Below are positions 38,334-45,075 of a DNA stretch of 64,000 nt, piece after piece. Within the stretch, counting starts at the first letter, position 1. The number at the start of each line of letters is the position of its first letter. Source of the stretch: Hyunsoonleella jejuensis (GTDB taxonomy: Bacteria; Bacteroidota; Bacteroidia; Flavobacteriales; Flavobacteriaceae); the NCBI RefSeq assembly GCF_900111025.1, contig NZ_FOFN01000002.1:682001-746000 (forward strand), written 5' to 3'. The translations under genes and the position numbers were made by a program. Below the pieces are notes generated by a model. The model was not told where the DNA came from, ran no database searches, and worked only from the letters and a program-made list of their open reading frames with translations.

Positions 38334-39080
38334 CCACTCCTTAAAATCTTTAACACGTTCCCTGGCCACAATAACGTCTTGTTCGTTATACGACTTCAAC
38401 TTTATTTGCACACGAGAATTGGTGTAGCTCACCATATCTTTTATGGCATTTATGTTTACATAAAACTTACGGTTTATTCGGAAAAATGTCTGCGGTTCTA
38501 GCGCTTCTTCCAGCTGCTCTAAAGTGGAGTCTATAAGGTAGTTTCTATTATCCGTTGTATGTAAATAAGTACCTTTATTTTCACTGTAAAAACATTCTAT
38601 CTCATCTATATTAATCAACTTTAAATGCTGACCTACTTTTACTGAAAAGCGCTTTTTATAGTCACGATCTATTGGGTTTACCAACAACTTCTTGATGTCA
38701 TTAAAATCCAAGGTTACAGCCTGTTTTTGCGGTGCTCGTTCTTTATATTTTTTTACAGCTGTTGCTAAATCATCTTCATCAATTGGTTTTAATAAATAGT
38801 CGATACTATTAAGTTTAAAGGCCTGTAAAGCATATTCATCATAGGCTGTGGTAAAAATTACGGCAGATTTGATTTCTATAGTTTCGAAAATTTCAAAAGA
38901 CAAGCCGTCACTTAACTGAATATCTAAAAATATTAAATCAGGATGTATATTATTTTGAAACCATGTTATAGATTCTTCTACAGAATGTAGCATAACTTCT
39001 GCAGTTATATTTACAGTTTGAAGCATGCGCTGCAAACGTCTTGCTGATGGTTTTTCGTCTTCTATAATTATTACTTTCAT
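38325..39080 (-). CDS. LytTR-family response regulator
   Basis: A 251-aa response regulator. The receiver domain (1-120) has the acidic pocket IIEDE (E7-D8), phospho-acceptor D53 in LIFLDIQLSDG and the Lys in LLKPIDE. The LytTR DNA-binding domain follows at about 145-250 (RFSVKVGQHLKLIN, IECFYSENKGTYLH, FFRINRKFYVNINAI). LytTR proteins bind pairs of 9-bp direct repeats with about 12-bp spacing; such pairs lie before the DUF2141-kinase operon and the TonB-dependent receptor gene in this window. The partner kinase is very probably the LytS-type protein at 40289-41629. It ends inside purL by 9 bp, antisense. Confidence 0.93.
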   Translation of the reverse strand: MKVIIIEDEKPSARRLQRMLQTVNITAEVMLHSVEESITWFQNNIHPDLIFLDIQLSDGLSFEIFETIEIKSAVIFTTAYDEYALQAFKLNSIDYLLKPIDEDDLATAVKKYKERAPQKQAVTLDFNDIKKLLVNPIDRDYKKRFSVKVGQHLKLINIDEIECFYSENKGTYLHTTDNRNYLIDSTLEQLEEALEPQTFFRINRKFYVNINAIKDMVSYTNSRVQIKLKSYNEQDVIVARERVKDFKEWLE

Positions 39081-39146
39081 TTTTTTAATAATTTGCTTGG
39101 TTTGTTTTTGACTGACTGGATGTTGCTATTTAATGTTTGCTGATGC

Positions 39147-39235
39147 ATGCGTTAGGGACTGAAGGCACTTCGACTTCTCTCACTACAGGTTTGTTGAGGC
39201 TCTTCAAGGAAGGAGAAAGCGATTGCAAAAACACT
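39147..39235 (+). repeat. Intergenic repeat-like segment (degenerate copy 3)
   Basis: Between the LytTR gene and the broken 2TM gene there is GCGTTAGGGACTGAAGG, similar to the start of copies at 2510 and 29524, but the later blocks are not recognisable. The rest of this 229-bp gap shows no gene. Confidence 0.35.
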
Positions 39236-39309
39236 TATATTCATGAATACCTTATTTTAAAATACTAAATGATGAATAAAGCTCAACCCTTGTGGTAATA
39301 CCCTAATTA

Positions 39310-39627
39310 TTATTCCCACATAATGGTTTCGTTTTGTTCTTTCATAAACTCTTGAGTTTTTCTTTCTTCCCACTTTTCCTTAAAAAATAAGCGGCCTTTA
39401 TAAACATTCCACCCGTGGAGCAGAATAAATATGGTCTAGGCTATAATAAAAATAGTATTAAACCAAGTGAAAAAATCCGCGTATGGCCCGGAGACAATAC
39501 AGAGGTTCCAAAAAAGTAAACCCACGACAATAACATATCCAACAGCATGAACATAAATCACCCTAAGCTGTCGCACCTTTTCCCTTGCTCTAACGTACTT
39601 CTTACTGTTATTGGGATCTGTTTTCAT
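39310..39627 (-). pseudogene. 2TM-domain gene interrupted by an in-frame TAG
   Basis: A 106-codon frame from ATG 39627 (MKTDPNNSKKYVRAREKV) to TAA at 39310 is continuous except for TAG at 39438-39436 (codon 64). Upstream of it come the first 2TM helix and loop, and after it the frame goes on as TIFILLHGWNVYKGRLFF and KWEERKTQEFMKEQ, the canonical 2TM C-terminus (compare RWEKRKIEQFLREEQ in the adjacent paralogue). All paralogues here have a Trp at the aligned codon (I-G-W-G-I-G), so TGG to TAG, a single G-to-A change, explains it. It may be a recent nonsense mutation, read-through at a low level, or a sequencing error. It starts 1 bp after the previous 2TM stop. Confidence 0.75.
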
Positions 39628-39628
39628 A

Positions 39629-39967
39629 CTATTCGTAATTGCGGCTTTCTCGTTCTTCTTTTTCCATAAACTCTCTAATTTTTCGCTCTTCCCAAGCCTT
39701 ACCAAAAAGACGACTTTTACCAAAAACACTTAACGCATGAAACCCCAACCCAATACCCCAAAAGAAAGGTGTGGACCACGTACCGAAATGCATTATATTG
39801 CCGCCGTTGCTAACTATCATAATTAAGATAAAAATGTTTACAGCCACGTACCAGAAGGCATGCCAGTAGAAACCTTTAAGTTCCTTAAGTCGTTTTTCAG
39901 CCCTTAGGTAAGCTTCCTCATTTCTGAAGTCTTTTTTACCGTACGGTTCTATATCAAATTTTTCCAT
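39629..39967 (-). CDS. 2TM domain protein
   Basis: A small two-helix membrane protein, 112 aa from ATG 39967 (119 aa if ATG 39988, which overlaps the preceding gene by 10 bp). It has a charged N-terminus MEKFDIEPYGKKDFRN, then AEKRLKELKGFYWHAFWYV, two transmembrane segments (YVAVNIFILIMIVSN and a second through FFWGIGLGFHALSVF) and a basic tail KAWEERKIREFMEKEE. 2TM domains (PF13239) have no known function but occur beside or fused to histidine kinases. The third of a four-member array here. Confidence 0.85.
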   Translation of the reverse strand: MEKFDIEPYGKKDFRNEEAYLRAEKRLKELKGFYWHAFWYVAVNIFILIMIVSNGGNIMHFGTWSTPFFWGIGLGFHALSVFGKSRLFGKAWEERKIREFMEKEERESRNYE

Positions 39968-39978
39968 TGTTGTATAGT

Positions 39979-40284
39979 TTAATTCCATTGTTTGTCTTGT
40001 TCTTCTCGCAAAAATTGCTCTATTTTACGTTTTTCCCATCTACTTCCAAATATAGGATTACGGGCATAAACACGGTACGCATGAATGCAAATACCAATAC
40101 CCCAGCCAATAGCAGAAAACAAAAACCATTTAATTTCCCAATAGGTTTTATAATTAACATAGATTAAAAAAGGAATTACCAAGCAATATGTGATTATATT
40201 AAAGTACAAGCCTTTTAAATCCTTTACACGTTGTCTTGCTCTTTTTAAGCTATCGTTTTGTTCGTTATTAGTTGAATATCTCAT
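39979..40284 (-). CDS. 2TM domain protein
   Basis: A 101-aa two-helix membrane protein with RARQRVKDLKGLYFNIITYC, LVIPFLIYVNYKTYWEIKWF, AIGWGIGICIHAYRVY and the tail RWEKRKIEQFLREEQDKQWN. It is strikingly like the C-terminal 2TM part of the adjacent kinase (both have YCLVIPFLI, NYxTYW and EQDK/EEDNRWN), so the array arose by tandem duplication. It begins 5 bp after the kinase stop. Function unknown; a partner of, or sink for, the kinase signal is conceivable. Confidence 0.87.
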   Translation of the reverse strand: MRYSTNNEQNDSLKRARQRVKDLKGLYFNIITYCLVIPFLIYVNYKTYWEIKWFLFSAIGWGIGICIHAYRVYARNPIFGSRWEKRKIEQFLREEQDKQWN

Positions 40285-40288
40285 AGTG

Positions 40289-41629
40289 TTAATTCCAACG
40301 GTTATCTTCTTCTTCTCTCATGAACTGTTCAATTTTTCGTCTTTCCCAGTTTCCTCCAAAGGTTTTATCGCTTACAAAAACTTTAAAAGCTTGTATCGTT
40401 AAACCTATGCCCCAACCAATCATTGGAAACCAAAACCATTGAAAACCCCAATAGGTCCTGTAGTTGATAAAGATTAAGAAAGGAATTACTAAACAATACG
40501 ATATTAAACTGTAATAGAAGTTTTTAAGCTCTTCTACGTGGTTTCTTGCACGTAAATAACTGTCGTCCATTTGATTTGATGTTTGTGGTCTCATAACTGA
40601 TATTTGTTTTGTAAGCATTGGTATTGCTACTGCAAAACTGGTTGCTTGTTTGTTTATGTCTACTTTTTTATTTGTGAGTAGTTTATAGCGTTGCATGATA
40701 TTACTCAGCCCTACCCCGCTACTCTTTTTTACTATTTGTTTAGGCTGTAAATTATTTTCCACTACCAAATACCCTTCGTCTTCATAAATTTTGATGTGTA
40801 GCGGTTTACTCGAGGTTACCATATTATGTTTTACAGCGTTTTCTAAAAGCAATTGCAATGATAATGGCACAACCTTACTTTCAGGATTTGAAGAACGCTC
40901 AGGCATTGTAAACACGATACTATCTTCAAACCGCATTTTTAACAGAGACATATAGGTTTTTGCAAATTGCAATTCCTCGTCTACAGTAATTAGCTCCTTA
41001 TTTTTTTGCTCCAAAACGTAACGGTACACTTTTGATAGCGATGTAGTAAACTTTTGTGCTTGGTTTGGATTTTCTTCAATTAAACTAGTTAACACATTTA
41101 AGCTATTGAACAGAAAATGAGGGTCTAATTGGTTTTTTAAAGCATCGAATTTCGCACTTGCTGTTCCCGCTATTACCTTTTGCTCTTTAAGCTTGTTTTG
41201 TTGATATTTATTATAGAAATAAATAACATGAAACACAGCAACTATAGTTAGTGTAATCCAAAGTCCGAATTGATAATATTCAAACCGTTCCCTTTCCAAG
41301 AATACTTCAACCGAGTCGCCTCCAAAAACAAAAAAAGTAAACAGCCTTAAAAAGAACAGGCCAATAAGCGTAATAACGGTAGCTCCAATAGTACCAACAA
41401 TAATGCGCTTTAACGTACTTTTTCTTTTCCATTTAAAATTTTCCATTCTATCAAAAAAATACATATTAGTGTAACCCAATACAAAAGCATATAATTGATA
41501 GAAACCAAAATCGATTAAAAACTCTTGAACACTTTCGTAGCTAAACTTATCGGAAAGCAACTCGCCAATTAGGTATACAATACAGCCTATTACAAAAGTT
41601 AATAATATTTGTTTAACCGATTTTCTCAT
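40289..41629 (-). CDS. LytS-type sensor histidine kinase fused to a 2TM domain
   Basis: A 446-aa membrane kinase. Four transmembrane segments span about 8-26, 42-60, 74-102 and 121-140. The His_kinase domain has the phospho-acceptor H171 in NQLDPHFLFNSLNVL and the ATPase N-box LLLENAVKHNM (about 260-270), with the G-box SGVGLSNIMQRY at 304-315. From about 355 to the end is a complete 2TM module (SYLRARNHVEELKN, then two helices, tail RRKIEQFMREEEDNRWN). Met346 in MRPQTSNQMDD could mark an old separate start, suggesting fusion of a kinase and a 2TM gene. It is the obvious partner of the LytTR regulator at 38325. It lies between a TPR-like gene and the 2TM array. Confidence 0.9.
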   Translation of the reverse strand: MRKSVKQILLTFVIGCIVYLIGELLSDKFSYESVQEFLIDFGFYQLYAFVLGYTNMYFFDRMENFKWKRKSTLKRIIVGTIGATVITLIGLFFLRLFTFFVFGGDSVEVFLERERFEYYQFGLWITLTIVAVFHVIYFYNKYQQNKLKEQKVIAGTASAKFDALKNQLDPHFLFNSLNVLTSLIEENPNQAQKFTTSLSKVYRYVLEQKNKELITVDEELQFAKTYMSLLKMRFEDSIVFTMPERSSNPESKVVPLSLQLLLENAVKHNMVTSSKPLHIKIYEDEGYLVVENNLQPKQIVKKSSGVGLSNIMQRYKLLTNKKVDINKQATSFAVAIPMLTKQISVMRPQTSNQMDDSYLRARNHVEELKNFYYSLISYCLVIPFLIFINYRTYWGFQWFWFPMIGWGIGLTIQAFKVFVSDKTFGGNWERRKIEQFMREEEDNRWN

Positions 41630-41651
41630 TTTAAATACTAATTTTTAAAAA

Positions 41652-42275
41652 TTATTTTTTGCAAGATTCTAATAATTGCTCCACGCGCTCTTTTCCCCAT
41701 TTAGGGTGAAATGGTGTTTCTGGCTTAAATTTAGCGAAAAGTTCTAAGGCGCGTTCCAAATCCTCACAAAATGGCGCAGTATCTTGTCCGAAATATTGAG
41801 CACTCCCAATGTTCCACTCGGCTTTTGATGCGACAACACGTGGGTTCTCTGGTGCCAACACCTCTGCCTTCGCATAAAGCTCAATAACTTTGGGAGATAG
41901 TGTCATACCATAGGTGGCACCGTCAGAGGCTATCCAAGCCGTATGTAACAATGCCTGCATCACCATAATTTCGGGATTATTTTTTGAAATAGCCGTAGCA
42001 TCATTTAATAAATCTTGCCCCTTTCTAAGTTTTGCTGCAAGTTTTTCCTTGTCCTGCTCCCCAAAACTTGTTACTATATTTATTTGTGCCGCCCAGTATG
42101 GTGGCAACCAATTGTCTGGTTCTGCAGAGGCTATACGCTCAAACATATTTGCTGCTTCTCCAGGTTTATTTCGTCCCCATAGTTCAAACGCTTTTTGCAT
42201 TCCTTTTTCATAATTAGTTTGTGCCGTTGCTGTTGCCGAAATAAAAAATAAAGTAATAATAATTACAAGTTTCAT
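41652..42275 (-). CDS. Secreted TPR-like protein
   Basis: A 207-aa protein with a signal peptide (MKLVIIITLFFISATATAQ) and helical repeats resembling tetratricopeptides (NYEKGMQKAFELWGRNKPGE, ANMFERIASAEPDNWLPPYW, DLERALELFAKFKPETPF). The conserved WLPPYWAAQ and HPKWG are seen in a family I recall beside 2TM/LytTR clusters in Flavobacteriaceae, though I cannot name it. Periplasmic. It lies 11 bp after the DUF2141 gene and 22 bp before the kinase, in the LytTR-controlled operon; a ligand-binding or sensing subunit is a possible role. Confidence 0.72.
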   Translation of the reverse strand: MKLVIIITLFFISATATAQTNYEKGMQKAFELWGRNKPGEAANMFERIASAEPDNWLPPYWAAQINIVTSFGEQDKEKLAAKLRKGQDLLNDATAISKNNPEIMVMQALLHTAWIASDGATYGMTLSPKVIELYAKAEVLAPENPRVVASKAEWNIGSAQYFGQDTAPFCEDLERALELFAKFKPETPFHPKWGKERVEQLLESCKK

Positions 42276-42286
42276 AGTCTTAAGTT

Positions 42287-42712
42287 TTATAGTTTAATGT
42301 GTTGTGTAATCGATTCGTTAGTAAGGGTGAATTTTGCATCCTCCCACTTTGGTGGCCCCATAAAACCTTTTGCGTTATTAGAGCATCCATAGTCCTCCCT
42401 AGGAATACCAAACATACCTGTATCCATTTTATTGTTGTCATTTTCATCATGAAATAGGGAAATGGCATAGGTGCCGTTTGGCACATTCTTGAATACCACT
42501 TTACAACTGTTATTTTCAATTTTAGAAAAGGTAGATTTAAAGCCTCTACCCAAAAAACTATCTTCAGAATTATATAGTGATATAAAAACCTTACCATTGT
42601 TGTTTTCTAAATTAGAAACCGTTACTGTTACAGAGTTTCCTTTAGGCTCTTGTGCCATAGTAATAGATGTACTTAAAATAAAAAAGCAGATAATTTTAAT
42701 GAGATGTTGCAT
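42287..42712 (-). CDS. DUF2141 secreted protein
   Basis: A 141-aa secreted protein of the DUF2141 family: signal peptide to MAQ (about 1-20), then beta-sandwich strands VTVTVSNLENNNGKVFISLY, VVFKNVPNGTYAISLFHDEN (with the characteristic HDENDNNKMDTGMFGIP, which looks like a calcium-binding loop) and FTLTNE. Its function is unknown. First gene of the operon that also encodes the TPR-like protein, kinase and 2TM proteins, and preceded by the LytTR-type operator and by the tonB terminator. Confidence 0.85.
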   Translation of the reverse strand: MQHLIKIICFFILSTSITMAQEPKGNSVTVTVSNLENNNGKVFISLYNSEDSFLGRGFKSTFSKIENNSCKVVFKNVPNGTYAISLFHDENDNNKMDTGMFGIPREDYGCSNNAKGFMGPPKWEDAKFTLTNESITQHIKL

Positions 42713-42778
42713 AACCGTTTGTTTTTTAATTATGGTTCAAATATCCCACTATAGTGCTGCTTTTTAAAATAGAACTTA

Positions 42779-42808
42779 CCGAATTGTAAAATATAAGGAG
42801 TGAATTGT
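42779..42808 (-). promoter_or_regulatory. LytTR-type operator of the DUF2141-kinase operon
   Basis: On the minus strand ACAATTCAC (42808-42800) and ACAATTCGG (42787-42779) are 9-bp direct repeats with a 12-bp spacer, 21-bp period, starting 66 bp upstream of ATG 42712. They match the published LytTR half-site [TA][AC][CA]GTTN[AG][TC] at 8/9 and 7/9 positions. The same pair occurs at 50119-50148. Confidence 0.62.
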
Positions 42809-42838
42809 ATTTTTCATGTTTCACAAACTATAAAGCAT

Positions 42839-42882
42839 AAAAAAAAGGTTAAAGATGCCTTATTTAAAAAACATCTTTAACC
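42839..42882 (-). terminator. Terminator of tonB
   Basis: GGTTAAAGATG and CATCTTTAACC form a perfect 11-bp stem with a 14-nt loop; on the minus strand it is followed by eight T. It isolates tonB from the DUF2141 operon, so the LytTR site has its own promoter. Confidence 0.82.
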
Positions 42883-42947
42883 CGTACAAACATGATAATA
42901 GGTATTAACCCTAAAAAGTCTGTTATATGTTTGTTGTTTTACTTTTA

Positions 42948-43673
42948 TTATTGTTCTGCCATTACAAAATTTATAGGCAAACTAAATGGTACGCTTACAG
43001 GTTTACCGCGCTGTTTACCAGGGATCATTTTTGGCAATAAACTTATGATGCGTTGTGCTTCGTCTTCCAAAATTTTGTCTGGTCCCCGAGTTCTAATTTT
43101 TGAAATACTACCATCGGGAGCAATTACAAATATCACATATACACGTCCTTTAATGCCCATATCTAAAGCAGTTTGTGGATAATTAAAATTTTTAACCACA
43201 TGTGCATTCATTTTTTGTTGGAAACAATCACGTCTTTCAGACTTTTTAACGTTTTCACAACCAGGAAATAACGGTACATCTTCTATTATTGCAAATGGCA
43301 CTTCTACATCTTCTTCCAATTCCCCCACATCTACATCCTCCACCCTAACAACTTCGGCAATTATATCATCTTGACTCACTTCTGTACTTTCAAATACAGT
43401 TTCTTCTATATCTTCTGTATCTTCAATTATCTGAACAGACTCCTGCATTACCACAGGTGGTGGCGGTGGAGGGGGCACATTCATGGTTACTAAAGGAACT
43501 TCCTCTTCAATTTCACTATCCACCATTACAACATCTATCGCTACATTGTCTTTTTCATACGTTTTATACTCTATTGCTCGCCACGAAAAAAATAGCATAA
43601 CATTGAGTCCTATTGCGAAATAAAGGCTACTGTTTCGGCCAACCTCTAATTCTGGGTTCTTTTTAGGTATCAT
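42948..43673 (-). CDS. Energy transducer TonB
   Basis: A 241-aa TonB-family protein: an N-terminal cytoplasmic stretch, one membrane helix (SSLYFAIGLNVMLFFSWRAI, 15-34), a Glu/Asp-rich and Pro-rich (VPPPPPPPVV) periplasmic linker, and the TonB_C domain at about 150-241 (NFNYPQTALDMGIKGRVYV, PDGSISKIRTRGPDKIL, GKPVSVPFSLPI). It couples the proton-motive force to TonB-dependent receptors. exbB/exbD are not adjacent. It precedes the LytTR operon, and a TonB-dependent receptor with the same operator lies 6 kb away, but a functional link is only suggestive. Confidence 0.9.
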   Translation of the reverse strand: MIPKKNPELEVGRNSSLYFAIGLNVMLFFSWRAIEYKTYEKDNVAIDVVMVDSEIEEEVPLVTMNVPPPPPPPVVMQESVQIIEDTEDIEETVFESTEVSQDDIIAEVVRVEDVDVGELEEDVEVPFAIIEDVPLFPGCENVKKSERRDCFQQKMNAHVVKNFNYPQTALDMGIKGRVYVIFVIAPDGSISKIRTRGPDKILEDEAQRIISLLPKMIPGKQRGKPVSVPFSLPINFVMAEQ

Positions 43674-43702
43674 GCTTATCAGTTTTATTGTTTGTACTTT
43701 CT

Positions 43703-43731
43703 AAGAATGAAATCGTATGAATTTCATTCTT
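43703..43731. promoter_or_regulatory. Inverted repeat upstream of tonB
   Basis: AAGAATGAAAT-CGTATGA-ATTTCATTCTT has perfect 11-bp arms, 30-58 bp upstream of the tonB ATG. It could be an operator or a 5'-UTR hairpin; no T-run follows on the minus strand. Confidence 0.45.
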
Positions 43732-43950
43732 TTAACCTTCAATTTGTTAGTTTAAAGTTAATCAGAAGATGCTACAATATTTATGACTTTTATCATATTC
43801 TCAGAAAACGAACACCATTTTAACAATATGTAAATACGAAATCGTTTTAGTTTATAATTATGTTATTAAATGATGTTCAAACAAATCAAATATATGTTTG
43901 GTTCTGGCATAACTATCGAGTAACTTACGGGCTAATTTTAAATCGTAATT

Positions 43951-44724
43951 ATGAATTTAAACCTTGCTGTTTTGATAGACGGAGATAACATACCCGCGGG
44001 TAATGTTAAAGAAATGATGGAGGAAATCGCAAAATATGGCAACCCAACCATAAAACGTATTTATGGAGACTGGACCAAACCACACCTTAACAAATGGAAA
44101 AAAGTACTGCTTGAAAACGCCATAACCCCTGTACAGCAGTACAGTTACACCATTGGCAAAAATGCAACCGACTCTGCGATGATTATAGACGCCATGGATA
44201 TTTTATATTCCAATAAAGTAGAGGGCTTTTGCTTGGTTTCTAGCGATAGTGATTTTACGCGGTTAGCCACACGTTTAAGGGAAGCGCGTATGCAGGTGAT
44301 TGGAATTGGTGAAAAGAAAACGCCAAATCCGTTTATTGTTGCTTGCGATAAGTTTATTTATATTGAAATTCTAAAAAGCAGGGACAACGAAAAGAGCGAT
44401 AGTGATGATGAGGATGACAGTAAAATAAATAAGAAATCATCCGTTGATAATATTACGGCCAAAGAAATAAATTTAATAAAATCGTCTATTGAAGATCTTT
44501 CTGATGAAAGCGGTTGGGCATTTTTAGGGGACGTAGGTAGCTTAATACAAAAAAAGCGCCCTAATTTTGATTCGAGGAACTACGGCTTCCAAAAATTAAC
44601 ACCCTTGATAAAATCTACGGACAAGTTTGACATTGAAGAACGAAACGCGCCCAACAACAGTAGATACAAACATATTTATATTAAGAATAAAGAAACCAAG
44701 CGTGGTGGGCGAAGGAAGAAATAA
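43951..44724 (+). CDS. NYN-domain nuclease-like protein with OST-HTH/LOTUS tail
   Basis: A 257-aa protein. Residues 1-140 form a LabA/NYN-type PIN-fold domain with the acidic pocket Asp residues in VLIDGDNI (D9, D11), NATDSAMIIDAMDIL and LVSSDSDFTRLATRL, consistent with a metal-dependent RNase. A charged linker (SDSDDEDDSK) leads to a C-terminal OST-HTH/LOTUS domain at about 165-245 (DLSDESGWAFLGDVGSLI, RNYGFQKLTPLI), a putative RNA-binding module, and a basic tail RGGRRKK. The combination is common in bacteria, and its RNA target is unknown. Single gene; TATGTTTG at 43893-43900 is a possible -7 box. Confidence 0.88.
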   Translation: MNLNLAVLIDGDNIPAGNVKEMMEEIAKYGNPTIKRIYGDWTKPHLNKWKKVLLENAITPVQQYSYTIGKNATDSAMIIDAMDILYSNKVEGFCLVSSDSDFTRLATRLREARMQVIGIGEKKTPNPFIVACDKFIYIEILKSRDNEKSDSDDEDDSKINKKSSVDNITAKEINLIKSSIEDLSDESGWAFLGDVGSLIQKKRPNFDSRNYGFQKLTPLIKSTDKFDIEERNAPNNSRYKHIYIKNKETKRGGRRKK

Positions 44725-45075
44725 TTTGATAAAAAGAACATAATATTCAAGAAAAAATCTAACACCGCACATGTACCTCTAGTTTGGCACTATTTTCACA
44801 CCCCTCACTACTATGCAATTCCGAAAAAACTAAAAAACCCCTCTATTACAATATACAACTCAGCTTAACAATGCTAATGCTGTACTTAAAAACAACTACA
44901 ACAACTAATTAGCCATAAAGGCAACATACCTTAACATCAACACAGGAAACAACTTGATTTTATAGAAATATAAAGCTAACTTTACGTTTTAGTTTGCCTT
45001 GTTTTTTAAGTATACTGCTTGTTAAAACAGCAATCTTCGGTATAAATTCAATCACATTATAAAAAAAGGGATAAA
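44725..45075. other. 351-bp intergenic region
   Basis: No gene, hairpin terminator or repeat seen. It is AT-rich with AC-rich stretches, and presumably contains the ppc promoter, but no convincing TTG/TAnnTTTG pair was found. Confidence 0.5.

Noticed and set aside
44785-44803. TTTGGCACTATTTTCAC near 44790 as an RpoN promoter
   Set aside because: Matches the -24 part only; no GC at -12 and too far (about 280 bp) from ppc.
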